From Halobacillus massiliensis (lineage in GTDB: Bacteria; Bacillota; Bacilli; Bacillales; Halobacillaceae): DNA of 64,000 nt. The notes under the pieces are model-generated. The model was not told where the DNA came from, did not search any database, and saw only the letters and a list, made by a program, of their open reading frames with translations. The stretch lies in assembly GCF_900166625.1 (NCBI RefSeq), contig NZ_LT800499.1, positions 3,793,213 through 3,857,212 of the forward strand, in the 5' to 3' direction. Shown piece by piece: positions 53,476 to 62,318 of the stretch (positions within the stretch are counted from its first letter, which is position 1; the number at the start of each line of letters is the position of its first letter). Position numbers and translations under genes: made by a program.

Positions 53476-54432
53476 ATGATTAAGAAGAAATTAATTATTT
53501 TAGCAACTTCTCTATTTACCCTAATACTGCTAGCAGCCTGTGGAGGCGAAGAAACCAGTCGGAATGAATCGGAAGCCACGGAAGACAGCAAGGGAAAAGT
53601 TCAAGTCGTCACCACATATTCTGTAGTATATGACATCGTAAAGAATGTCGGCGGAGATTTAGTTGACATTCATAGTTTAGCCCCTATCGGATCGAACCCT
53701 CATGAATATGATCCACTGCCAGAAGACGTACAGAAAACGACCGATGCAGATGCTGTTTTCTACAACGGTTTAAATTTGGAAGCAGGTAACGCCTGGTTCG
53801 ACAACCTGATGGAAACGGCTGGAAAAGATGGCGAGGATGCTCCTGTTTTCCTTATGAGTGAAAACGTCGAAGCGATGTACTTAACAACAGAAGGCAAGGA
53901 AGGCGAAGAGGACCCTCACGCATGGTTAGATATACGTAACGGCATTAAATATGCTGAAAATGCTAGAGATGGACTGATCGAAGTAGATCCTGAAAACAAA
54001 GAAATCTATGAAGAGAATGCCAAAAATTATATTAATAGACTACAGGAACTGCATGACAAAGCTGTAAAACAGTTCAATGACATCCCTGAAGAGGAACGGA
54101 TTCTCGTTACAAGTGAAGGAGCATTTAAATACTTCAGTGAAGCCTATGGGTTCCAGGCCGAATATATCTGGGAAATTAACCAGGAAAACCAGGGAACTCC
54201 AGATCAAATTACGCGTATTGTTGATATCATCAACGACAATGAGCTTACAGGATTATTCTTGGAAACAAGTATTGATGCTAGAAGCATGGAGTCTGTGTCT
54301 GCTGAAACCGGTGTGCCAATAGAGGGTAAAGTATTTACGGATTCTTTAGCTGAGCCAGGCGAAGATGGAGATACCTATATTGATATGATGGAATGGAACA
54401 TTGAAACTATTAAAGAGGGATTAAGTAAATGA
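53476..54432 (+). CDS. mntA: Manganese/zinc-binding lipoprotein of the ABC transporter
   Basis: A 318-residue cluster A-I binding protein. The lipobox LLAAC gives lipidated Cys22. Metal ligands are visible at SNPHEYDPLPED (His), DPHAWLDIRN (His), the Glu region LFLETSID and the Asp in VFTDSLAEPGEDGDTY. These are the H-H-E-D set typical of Mn(II)/Fe(II) proteins, whereas Zn proteins usually have a third His. It captures the metal outside the cell for the permease. The start at 53476 is set by GGAGG seven to eight bases upstream. Confidence 0.88.
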   Translation: MIKKKLIILATSLFTLILLAACGGEETSRNESEATEDSKGKVQVVTTYSVVYDIVKNVGGDLVDIHSLAPIGSNPHEYDPLPEDVQKTTDADAVFYNGLNLEAGNAWFDNLMETAGKDGEDAPVFLMSENVEAMYLTTEGKEGEEDPHAWLDIRNGIKYAENARDGLIEVDPENKEIYEENAKNYINRLQELHDKAVKQFNDIPEEERILVTSEGAFKYFSEAYGFQAEYIWEINQENQGTPDQITRIVDIINDNELTGLFLETSIDARSMESVSAETGVPIEGKVFTDSLAEPGEDGDTYIDMMEWNIETIKEGLSK

Positions 54433-54437
54433 TAAAA

Positions 54438-54469
54438 AAGCGGTTATGCCTTCAGAAGCATGACCGCTT
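54438..54469 (+). terminator. Terminator of the mnt-type operon
   Basis: AAGCGGTTATGC and GCATGACCGCTT form a stem with an 8-base loop, followed by CTTT. Confidence 0.82.
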
Positions 54470-54499
54470 CTTTACTCTTAGGAGGAGGAAACAAAAAAA

Positions 54500-54522
54500 G
54501 AAAGAGCGGAATCCGCCCTTTC
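54500..54522 (-). terminator. Terminator of the sugar-uptake operon
   Basis: GAAAGAGCGGA pairs with TCCGCCCTTTC; the minus-strand RNA then has seven U residues. Confidence 0.75.
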
Positions 54523-54525
54523 CCT

Positions 54526-55785
54526 TTACTCCATTTTTGCTTTTGATTCTTTAACTGCGTCTTCCATGGCTTGTTTCGCATCTTTTTGGCCAAGCAGTAC
54601 AAGGTTTACCTCTTCAAACAGAGGATCCGAAGTTTGTCCCCAGTTAGGAACATCAGGCGGAAATTTAACATAGTCAAACTGTTGGGCAACATTTGGCTGG
54701 TGGTCAAGCTCCTTAAATTTGTCGCTTTCTAGCACAGCCTTTGATGCTGGTGCCTGACCAGCTTCTGCCCAGGATATACTGTTTTCTCCAACGTAACTTA
54801 TGAATTCTTTAATCCCTGCAATTTTTTTCTCATCTTTTACACTATCCAAAATAACAAAATTATGAGAGTTTCCATATACAGCCTGCGTATCCGTTCCTAA
54901 TTGGGGAATCGGTGCACTGCCAAAATCTATATCTGATTCTTTAAACTGATTGATCATCCACGGCCCATTGAGTATCATACCGGCTCTCTGTTGTAAAAAG
55001 AGTGGAGTAGGACTGTCCTGAACGTCACTCGGTGCTACGTTATACTTTTCTATGAGATCTCTTTCAAATTGAAGGGCATCTATAACAGGCTTTGTGTCAT
55101 AATTAATTTCTTTGTCGTCTGTAATTAATTCACCGCCGTTTTGATATACAATCGTAGGAAAGATAAAGTCCTGCAATCCTCCTGTTGGCACAACTGTTCC
55201 ATATTGACCTTTATCCTTATTCGTAAGTTTTTTAGCAATTTCCAGAAATTCCTTTCTGTTTTTCGGAGGTTTGTTTGGATCCAGTCCCGCTTCCTTAAAC
55301 ATATCCTTATTCCAATATAAAATAAGAGGGTGAATATCCAGCGGAACACCATAGAGTTTACCATTATAAGATGCACCTTCCCATGCATTTTCGTGATAAT
55401 TCTCTTTCTTTACAAGATCGCCTGTCAAATCATCCATCTGCTTTAATATGCCTTTGTCTGCATAAGTAGGAAGGTGATTAGCATGTACAATAGACAAATC
55501 TGGCACATTCTTCTTATCTTGTATCGCTAGGTCAAGTGTTTTGTAATAGTCCTCATTCGGTTTAATTTCTAGGTTAACTTCATATTGGTTCTGCGAATCA
55601 TTAAATCCATCAACAATTTCTTTCATTTTAGGACCGTCTGGACCTGAGAATGGAGTCCAGAAAGTTATTTTCTTCACATTTCCTTCATCCTGTCCGTTTT
55701 CCCCGCTGCTTTCTGAGGAACATCCCATAACACCGATAACTAATAGGACAGAAAGCATACATGCCAAAAAATATTTCACCTTCAT
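54526..55785 (-). CDS. Sugar ABC transporter substrate-binding lipoprotein (second copy)
   Basis: A 419-residue extracellular solute-binding protein family 1 lipoprotein; lipobox VMGC places Cys22. It starts TFWTPFSGPDGPKMKEIVDGF and includes VPLDIHPLILYWNKDMFKEAGLDP and LFLQQRAGMILNGPWMINQF. It is a clear paralogue of the protein at 60757-62013, with long identical stretches, but lacks a dedicated permease pair. It is the last gene of the sugar operon, 90 bases after the GH1-like gene, and has GGGGG before the ATG. It may widen the range of oligosaccharides imported by the shared permeases. Confidence 0.87.
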   Translation of the reverse strand: MKVKYFLACMLSVLLVIGVMGCSSESSGENGQDEGNVKKITFWTPFSGPDGPKMKEIVDGFNDSQNQYEVNLEIKPNEDYYKTLDLAIQDKKNVPDLSIVHANHLPTYADKGILKQMDDLTGDLVKKENYHENAWEGASYNGKLYGVPLDIHPLILYWNKDMFKEAGLDPNKPPKNRKEFLEIAKKLTNKDKGQYGTVVPTGGLQDFIFPTIVYQNGGELITDDKEINYDTKPVIDALQFERDLIEKYNVAPSDVQDSPTPLFLQQRAGMILNGPWMINQFKESDIDFGSAPIPQLGTDTQAVYGNSHNFVILDSVKDEKKIAGIKEFISYVGENSISWAEAGQAPASKAVLESDKFKELDHQPNVAQQFDYVKFPPDVPNWGQTSDPLFEEVNLVLLGQKDAKQAMEDAVKESKAKME

Positions 55786-55875
55786 TTGTATCCCCCTTTT
55801 GTTATATGGTTTCAGCCAAATAAAATCACTAAATAAACAACTAAAGCTATATGTACCTTATTACGGATAAACACA

Positions 55876-57105
55876 TTAATTTAATTTTGTCCTCTTAACT
55901 AATTCTTTAAATTTTCTGCCCGCTCTATTTTCCTTCCGAATCATTTGCCCTTTGTCATTCATTTTTAACGTGTACAGCCCAAAAGGCATGAGCTCCTCTT
56001 CTGCACTTTTTCCGGATGTACGATACTCCCAATCTACTAAATCAAAGAAAGGGAACCATGTATAACCAAGCAGTTCTATCCCCTCTTTTCTAATGGAAAA
56101 ACAGGCTTCGACTGACTCTTTCAGCCAGTCTACCCTTTCTTCTTCTGAACCTCTAAAACTAGTCTCCGTAATCATGATAGGGGTATTATAACGACTTACC
56201 GCTTCGCGGATAATATCCTTAAGCTCTTCACCTGTACCTAAGACATGAGGATAAATGATATATCCCTTCTTATCTCGTTTCACTTCATGTACACTGAATT
56301 GCGGATAATAATTGATGCCCACTATATCAAAGCTGCAATGATGTTCCTGGAACCATTTCAATTGTTCTATCGTTAAACCATATTGCAGCATAAGATTGTA
56401 CAATGGATGCCCATCATTCACGCGGCCACTTAGAAGCTCCCACATAACAAACCGATTTTCATTCCATATATCCACCTCTGGCTGCAGTTCTTCGTCATAA
56501 GTGAAGTATTTCTTCGTAGCGTCAACGTGTACCATCACTGCATCTTTATCAATGGATTGGATGGCCTTGATGGTTTTGATAATACCTTTTCCTAATTGCA
56601 TAATCATGTGGTAAAACCCTTGAAGCCCTGTATGATAAGGCGGCCATACACCATTCAGCCCACAAAATTCCGCATTTACATATGGCTCATTGAGGGGAGT
56701 ATAGTATTTGACAATATGACTATACCTTTTTGTAAATGCAGCAGCATATGCAGCGACACATTCAGGGTATCTTCCATTACTAAACTCATTCTTTAACCAG
56801 TGAGGGGTCCCATAATGCATAAGATCTATGATTGGTATCAAATCCGTATGATTATGGAAATACTCCATAACTTCATCTACCCATTCCCAATCATAGGCCC
56901 CTTCTTTTTTCTCAACCTTATACCATGGGATTCCATAACGAATCATCCTTGCCCCGGACTCCCGTGCCAGCTCCAAGTCTTCTTTCCACAATTCATAATG
57001 CTGAGTTAGCGCATATTCATCTAACGGACGTTCTCCTTTTTCTACCTGAGTTACGAAAGTATCCTCAATCCCTACAGCCCATATAAAGTCCTTATGTTGC
57101 TCCAC
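55876..57105 (-). CDS. Glycoside hydrolase, GH1-like (clan A barrel)
   Basis: A 409-residue cytoplasmic enzyme with a (beta/alpha)8 barrel. The acid/base Glu is in YTPLNEPYVNAEF and the nucleophile Glu in PIMITETSFRG; GINYYPQ and LGYTWFPFFDLVDWEYR also fit family 1 glycosidases. It is shorter and more divergent than standard 6-phospho-beta-glucosidases. The start is GTG 57105. It lies after a terminator-like hairpin that follows the GH2 gene, so its level may be lower than that of upstream genes. It probably trims imported oligosaccharides from the non-reducing end; the sugar is unknown. Confidence 0.78.
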   Translation of the reverse strand: MEQHKDFIWAVGIEDTFVTQVEKGERPLDEYALTQHYELWKEDLELARESGARMIRYGIPWYKVEKKEGAYDWEWVDEVMEYFHNHTDLIPIIDLMHYGTPHWLKNEFSNGRYPECVAAYAAAFTKRYSHIVKYYTPLNEPYVNAEFCGLNGVWPPYHTGLQGFYHMIMQLGKGIIKTIKAIQSIDKDAVMVHVDATKKYFTYDEELQPEVDIWNENRFVMWELLSGRVNDGHPLYNLMLQYGLTIEQLKWFQEHHCSFDIVGINYYPQFSVHEVKRDKKGYIIYPHVLGTGEELKDIIREAVSRYNTPIMITETSFRGSEEERVDWLKESVEACFSIRKEGIELLGYTWFPFFDLVDWEYRTSGKSAEEELMPFGLYTLKMNDKGQMIRKENRAGRKFKELVKRTKLN

Positions 57106-57128
57106 TACAGCATCACCCCTATAAAAAA

Positions 57129-57153
57129 ATCGGATGGCATCATACCATCCGAT
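57129..57153 (-). terminator. Hairpin between the GH2 and GH1-like genes
   Basis: ATCGGATGG and CCATCCGAT form a 9-bp stem followed on the minus strand by six U residues: a possible partial terminator inside the operon. Confidence 0.65.
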
Positions 57154-57159
57154 ATTTAA

Positions 57160-58914
57160 TTATTTCTGGTCATTAATTTTTTTTATTTTTTCTAATTCAC
57201 ATTTTGGCTTTCGATCATAGGTTAACAATCCATTGATCTCCTGTTCGACATCGGTAAGCTGTGTATAGCAATAACCTTGCAAGATTGGTGATTGCTGTAA
57301 GGTTTCTGTTTGTCTGCGATATTCTTCAATAAGGTCCTCACTCTTGCTTACTGAAGAATAACCCCAGCCTTTTTCTCCGATTTCATAAGCAATTCCACCA
57401 TATTCTGTTACCATGATAGGTTCGCCACGATATGAAAAGCCTTCAGCGTATACAGGTCGGTCAGCAGCTGTCATCCCAGTTGCTGATTCAATGTCTTTAA
57501 AATAATTAGCCATTATATCGGCTGATCGGTAGTTATGGACACCGCAAATATCTGAAATAGTATGTTCCCATCCTTCATTAGAAAGGACCGGCCGGGTAGT
57601 ATCAAGGGATTTGGTTAAGTAGTACATGCCTAACGAATGATGCTGCTGCTGGGTTTCCTGTGCCACTCTGGAAATTCCCCAGCTCTCATTTAATGGGACC
57701 CAAGCAACTATACTAGGATGACTATAATCCCTTTTGACCGCCTCTCCCCATTCAGCAGATATTCTTCTGACAGCATCTTCACTATATTCGGCAGTGTTAG
57801 CCATTTCTCCCCAAACTAGGAATCCCAGCTTATCTGCCCAATAAAAGTAACGGGGGTCTTCTACTTTCTGATGTTTACGTGCTCCATTGAAACCCATTTC
57901 TTTAGCAAGGACAATGTCCTGCTTCAAGTCTTCATCTGCAGGTGCTGTCAACAATGCCCCTGGAAAGTATCCTTGGTCAAGAACCAGTTTTTGATAGTAA
58001 GGCTTATTATTTAGACGGAATTCGCCATTATCTATCGACACTTTTCTCATACCGAAGTAGCTATTGACTTTATCAGCCTCTCGACCATCTTTTATCAATT
58101 TCAATTCCACATCAAACAAATGAGGCGATTCCGGGGTCCAGTACCATCCAGCGTGGTGGATATTACTGCGATCGGTAAACCTGTTTCTTAAATTGAAACT
58201 TTGCTTCTTATATTTTTCAAAAACGGTGGCACGGTCAGAAATGATGGTTTGACCTTCAAACTGTATTGTCACATTCAACTCCACATTTTCACCGATTTCC
58301 CCGGCGAACTCTGCTTCCAGCTCGATGTCGCCTCTGTCAATCTGTGGCGTCCAGCGTATAGATTCAATATGAGTTTTTTCTACAGCTTCCATCCAGACTG
58401 TCTGCCAAATTCCTGTTGTCCTTGTGTAAAAGATAGATTCTGGTTTCTCATGCCAATACTGTTTTCCACGCGGAATTGTTTCGTCTTTAGAAGGATCCTC
58501 TACACGTACTACTAAATCGTTGCTTCCTTCTTTGATCGTATGTGTGATGTCTGCTTGGAACGGAGTGTTTCCGCCTTCATGGAAAGTGACCATTTCTCCA
58601 TTAACATACACCCAGGCTCGATAATCTACTGCTCCAAAATGAAGCAATATCTCTTTCCCCTCCCACTTTTCAGGGATATCAAATTCGCGATGATACCAGA
58701 CGATATCATGGAAAGAAGGATCATTGATGCCGCTCTCCTCTGTCTGATAGGCAAAAGGAACAAGAATTTTTTTCTCCTTCGGAAAGGACTCATACCATTT
58801 TTCCCTCAACCCTTTATTACTATCATCGAAGGAAAAATCCCATTCTCCATTAAGATTAACCCAATCTTCTCGTACAAATTGCGGCCGGGGATATTCATTA
58901 CGGATATTACTCAT
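57160..58914 (-). CDS. Glycoside hydrolase family 2 protein
   Basis: A 584-residue enzyme with the GH2 layout: N-terminal jelly roll (about 1-180; NLNGEWDFSFDD, EVDF-like REFDIPEKW), an immunoglobulin-like domain (about 185-285) and a C-terminal barrel. The acid/base Glu is in WVPLNESWG and the nucleophile Glu in IMVTEYGGIAY. There is no signal peptide, so it acts on imported sugars, as a beta-galactosidase, beta-glucuronidase or alpha-L-arabinosidase-type enzyme. It is 22 bases after the second permease gene. GGAGGAG precedes the ATG. Confidence 0.85.
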   Translation of the reverse strand: MSNIRNEYPRPQFVREDWVNLNGEWDFSFDDSNKGLREKWYESFPKEKKILVPFAYQTEESGINDPSFHDIVWYHREFDIPEKWEGKEILLHFGAVDYRAWVYVNGEMVTFHEGGNTPFQADITHTIKEGSNDLVVRVEDPSKDETIPRGKQYWHEKPESIFYTRTTGIWQTVWMEAVEKTHIESIRWTPQIDRGDIELEAEFAGEIGENVELNVTIQFEGQTIISDRATVFEKYKKQSFNLRNRFTDRSNIHHAGWYWTPESPHLFDVELKLIKDGREADKVNSYFGMRKVSIDNGEFRLNNKPYYQKLVLDQGYFPGALLTAPADEDLKQDIVLAKEMGFNGARKHQKVEDPRYFYWADKLGFLVWGEMANTAEYSEDAVRRISAEWGEAVKRDYSHPSIVAWVPLNESWGISRVAQETQQQHHSLGMYYLTKSLDTTRPVLSNEGWEHTISDICGVHNYRSADIMANYFKDIESATGMTAADRPVYAEGFSYRGEPIMVTEYGGIAYEIGEKGWGYSSVSKSEDLIEEYRRQTETLQQSPILQGYCYTQLTDVEQEINGLLTYDRKPKCELEKIKKINDQK

Positions 58915-58936
58915 CGTTCTCCTCCTATTCCAATGA

Positions 58937-59770
58937 CTACTTAATACCTGTTTGTGTAATACCTTTGATTAGTTGTTTTTGCCCAATTAAGAAAATGACA
59001 ATGATAGGAACAGTTGCGATAGACGTTAAGGCCATCAACTTACCATAAGACGATACAAAACTACCCTGCTGCATGATAGCAATACCAGTAGTGATGGTTC
59101 TCATTTCTGGTGAGCTTGTAGCCACTAATGGCCACAAAAAATCATTATAGATCGTCATAAAAGAGAAAATGCCTAGTGTCCACATAATAGGCCTGGCTGA
59201 AGGCACGACTACTTTCATGAAAACCTGCCATTTGTTCGCTCCATCCAGATGGGCAGCTTCCTCCAATTCTTTCGGGAATGAACGGAAGAATTGATAGAGC
59301 AGGAATACACCGAAAGCATTAGCTGTATATGGGAAAATTAATACAGCATATGTATTTAACAATCCTGCATTGCTGAACTGCATATATAATGGCAAGAATG
59401 TGATGACCCAAGGAATCATCAATGTACTGATAAACATCGGCAATAATATTTTCTTAAAGGGTACATCTAGTCTGGCAAGTGCATAGGCTGCCATTGCATC
59501 AATAAATACAATAATCAATGAACCGGTTATCCCGGCAAATAGGGAATTGAACATCCACCTGAGCACCGGCACATTCAGCCCCTGACTAAGTAAAGTGTAG
59601 ACATAATTCTCAGTGGTGAATTCTTTTGGCAGCCAATTCAGACCACCCGATATAGCCTCGATATCAGATTTAAAAGAAGTAGAAAACATCCAGAAAAGCG
59701 GGGCAACGAAAATAATGGCGATAACAGTCGCTAACAAGACTAAAAATAGAGTTTTTGTTTTATTCCTCAT
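58937..59770 (-). CDS. Sugar ABC transporter permease (MalG type)
   Basis: A 277-residue permease with six helices. The cytoplasmic EAA loop is ELEEAAHLDGANKWQVFMKVVVPSARP, which docks to an MsmX-type shared ATPase not encoded here. It follows the first permease with a one-base overlap (TAATG). It forms the channel together with that partner for an oligosaccharide delivered by one or both binding proteins of the locus. Confidence 0.9.
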   Translation of the reverse strand: MRNKTKTLFLVLLATVIAIIFVAPLFWMFSTSFKSDIEAISGGLNWLPKEFTTENYVYTLLSQGLNVPVLRWMFNSLFAGITGSLIIVFIDAMAAYALARLDVPFKKILLPMFISTLMIPWVITFLPLYMQFSNAGLLNTYAVLIFPYTANAFGVFLLYQFFRSFPKELEEAAHLDGANKWQVFMKVVVPSARPIMWTLGIFSFMTIYNDFLWPLVATSSPEMRTITTGIAIMQQGSFVSSYGKLMALTSIATVPIIVIFLIGQKQLIKGITQTGIK

Positions 59771-60669
59771 TATTTTGCACCACCCTTTTTAGCAGGATTT
59801 GATAATTTGAATTGTACGATGGAAACAACAATCATAATTAAGGCCATTACGATTGCCATTGCAGAAGCTGAGCCTAACTGTCTTTGTTCAAAGGCTTGCT
59901 CGACAATCCCCATCAAAAGAACCTCTGTTGAATCACCCGGTCCGCCGCCGGTCATCAAATATGGCTGACCATAAATGTTGAAGGAAGCAATCGTTGAAGT
60001 GACTACCACAAACAACATAATCGGCCGAATAGATGGAAGTGTAATATGGATAAAGTTCTGCCAAGCACTCGCCCCATCAATAGCACTGGCTTCATATAAA
60101 TCTCCAGGCACCTCGTTCAGTGCATTAATGAAAATGATCATATTAAACCCAATGGTCCACCACAAGGTTGCAACGACAATAGAAATCCAGGCATATGGAA
60201 GACTTGTCAGCCAGGGGATCGGGTCAAAACCCATGTTTATTAAGTAATTGTTGATCAAACCTGAATTTGTGTCCAAAAGCCATAGCCATATGATAGCAAT
60301 GACAGATACTGAGATGGAATAAGGGATGAAATATAAAGTTCTGAAGAGACCTCTTATCTTTGCTGGTAAACTGTTTACCAGCAAAGCCAGCCCCAGCCCC
60401 ACAACTACCAATAAAGGCACAGAATAAATAACAAATTGCAACGTATTCCAAAGGCCTTCAAAAAACAAGGAATTTAAATAAGAATTTGGGTTAAAGATGG
60501 CAATGTAATTTTTCAAACCCACTAAAGGACGATCACTCGATAAAAGATCCCATTCATGAAAACTGATATACACCCCATACACCAACGGGATGACCAAAAA
60601 AGTCATGAACATAATGAAATAGGGTAAAACAAACAATGCTGAGGTGAAAGAAGACTTTCTAGTGTTCAT
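59770..60669 (-). CDS. Sugar ABC transporter permease (MalF type)
   Basis: A 299-residue permease with six helices and the EAA loop PGDLYEASAIDGASAWQNFIHITLPSIRP. Its N-terminus (SSFTSALFVLPYFIMFMTFLVIPLVYGVYISF) is typical of MalF-like proteins without the extra periplasmic domain. It lies 88 bases after the first binding-protein gene; the gap holds a stable hairpin that may protect the abundant upstream mRNA. Confidence 0.9.
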   Translation of the reverse strand: MNTRKSSFTSALFVLPYFIMFMTFLVIPLVYGVYISFHEWDLLSSDRPLVGLKNYIAIFNPNSYLNSLFFEGLWNTLQFVIYSVPLLVVVGLGLALLVNSLPAKIRGLFRTLYFIPYSISVSVIAIIWLWLLDTNSGLINNYLINMGFDPIPWLTSLPYAWISIVVATLWWTIGFNMIIFINALNEVPGDLYEASAIDGASAWQNFIHITLPSIRPIMLFVVVTSTIASFNIYGQPYLMTGGGPGDSTEVLLMGIVEQAFEQRQLGSASAMAIVMALIMIVVSIVQFKLSNPAKKGGAK

Positions 60670-60726
60670 GATTAATACCTTCCTTCTGTTTCCAAGAATT
60701 CTTTTAAATACTATATTTAAATAGAG

Positions 60727-60751
60727 AAGGGCAGGTTAGATACCTGCCCTT
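60727..60751 (-). terminator. Hairpin between the binding-protein and permease genes
   Basis: AAGGGCAGGT pairs perfectly with ACCTGCCCTT around a short loop; little U run follows. Such hairpins usually stabilise the binding-protein message and lower permease expression. Confidence 0.65.
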
Positions 60752-60756
60752 TTTAG

Positions 60757-62013
60757 TTATTGCAACCTTTCATCTGCCTGCTGCTGAGCTTCCTCTAAGG
60801 CCTCTTGAATATCTTTTTGACCTAGTAATACCTCATTGATTCCATTGTAAAGAGGATCTGAAATTTGACCCCAATTTTCTACTTCTGGTGAAAACACAGC
60901 GTTGTCAAATTGCTTTGCAACCTGAGGCTGTTGTTTCAGTTCCTGGAATTCATCACTTTCATAAGTTGCTTTTGCGGCTGGTGCTTGGCCAGATTCTGCC
61001 CAGGCCATGCCGTTTTCACTTACATAATTCAAGAAGTCTGTGATGCCTTCTACTTTTTCATCACTTACCTCTTTAGGAATTACAAAGTTATGAGAGTTTG
61101 CGAATACAGCTTGCTGCTCCGTTCCTAGTTGTGGAACTGGGGCTACTCCATAGTTGATTCCTGATTCTTCCCACTGATTCATCATCCAAGGACCATTAAG
61201 GTGCATGGCATTCTTCCCTTGCAGGAACAAAGTAACTTCACCGTCTTGTTGGACATCTGCTGGAGACACTTTATGTTTCTTGATCAAATCAAGCTCAAAT
61301 TGCAAGGCCTCTACAACCGGGTCAGAAGTGAATTGTGCTTTTCCATCTGCATATAAATCTCCTCCATTTTGGTGAACGAGAGTAGGGAAAATGAATTGCT
61401 GAGGCCATAGTGTCGGAACCACAAACCCATATTGCTGTTTATCTGCATCAGTTAATTTCTTAGCATATTGGAGGAATTCTTCACGATTAGCCGGTGGAGT
61501 ATCTGGGTCTAACCCCGCTTCTTCAAACAGGTCTTTGTTCCAGTAGAACATTAATGGATGAATATCTAATGGCACTCCATAAAGTTTCTCATCTACTGTT
61601 GCGCTCTCCCAGCCTTTTTCATGATAATCATCTTCTTTTACTTTGTCGCCAACGATATCGTCTAAGTTTTTAAGTACATCTTTATTCGCATATGAAATGA
61701 GCTGGTCACCATGCATTACTAAAAATTCCGGCATGTTTTTCTCTCCGTTGACCGCTAAATCGACTGTTTTATAATATTCCGATTGAGGAACGATTTGGAG
61801 ATCTACATTATATTTGTCTTGTGACTTATTATACTCATCAACAATTTCCTTCATTTTAGGACCATCAGGGCCAGAGAAAGGCGCCCATAGTGTAATCTTA
61901 TCTCCGCTGCCTCCTGAATCTCCCCCGGATTCTTCACCACTTGAACAAGCAGCCAATACAAATACCATTAAACTAGCAAACAATACGGCTAACCACTTTT
62001 TACTCACTAACAT
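60757..62013 (-). CDS. Sugar ABC transporter substrate-binding lipoprotein (first copy)
   Basis: A 418-residue family 1 solute-binding lipoprotein; the lipobox VLAAC gives lipidated Cys23. Hallmarks are ITLWAPFSGPDGPKMKEIVDEY, VPLDIHPLMFYWNKDLFEEAGLDP and MHLNGPWMMNQW. It is the first gene of the sugar operon and a paralogue of the protein at 54526-55785. The start ATG 62013 follows GGGGG with short spacing; GTG 62007 is an alternative. A cre-like site and a ROK-type operator lie just upstream. Confidence 0.88.
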   Translation of the reverse strand: MLVSKKWLAVLFASLMVFVLAACSSGEESGGDSGGSGDKITLWAPFSGPDGPKMKEIVDEYNKSQDKYNVDLQIVPQSEYYKTVDLAVNGEKNMPEFLVMHGDQLISYANKDVLKNLDDIVGDKVKEDDYHEKGWESATVDEKLYGVPLDIHPLMFYWNKDLFEEAGLDPDTPPANREEFLQYAKKLTDADKQQYGFVVPTLWPQQFIFPTLVHQNGGDLYADGKAQFTSDPVVEALQFELDLIKKHKVSPADVQQDGEVTLFLQGKNAMHLNGPWMMNQWEESGINYGVAPVPQLGTEQQAVFANSHNFVIPKEVSDEKVEGITDFLNYVSENGMAWAESGQAPAAKATYESDEFQELKQQPQVAKQFDNAVFSPEVENWGQISDPLYNGINEVLLGQKDIQEALEEAQQQADERLQ

Positions 62014-62040
62014 TCTACCCCCTATTAATATAGTGATATT

Positions 62041-62054
62041 AGAAACCGCTTACA
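62041..62054 (-). promoter_or_regulatory. cre-like site (CcpA) of the sugar operon
   Basis: Minus strand TGTAAGCGGTTTCT fits the catabolite-responsive element (TGNAANCGNNNNCA) at all but the last position and lies 28-41 bases before the first gene. Confidence 0.6.
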
Positions 62055-62071
62055 AAACGATCGAAAAATAT

Positions 62072-62098
62072 AAGTTAATTAAATAAATTAACTAACTT
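62072..62098. promoter_or_regulatory. ROK-type operator, site 1
   Basis: A 27-bp imperfect palindrome with arms AAGTTAATTAA and its near complement TTAACTAACTT. It matches site 2 at 63358 and lies upstream of the sugar operon. Confidence 0.65.
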
Positions 62099-62318
62099 GT
62101 TAAAACAAGGTTACTATTAATAGATTTTTCTGTCAACATAATATCTCGATAAAATTCTAAGTATTTTCATTTTTCCTTTTTACCTCTGCCTTTTGATATC
62201 TTTTTTCTATTTTAAAAGTCACTAAGTACTTTCTCAGCAAAATACTCTCTGGAATATTTTATACAAAAGATTGATCTTAATTTTTGTATATTCATAATCT
62301 CCTTCTATACTTTTCCAC

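Larger units (their letters stand above)
62014..62318. other. Promoter region of the sugar operon
   Basis: Contains the cre-like site and a palindromic operator, listed separately; the remaining AT-rich part lies after the GH43 gene and shows no gene. Confidence 0.6.
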
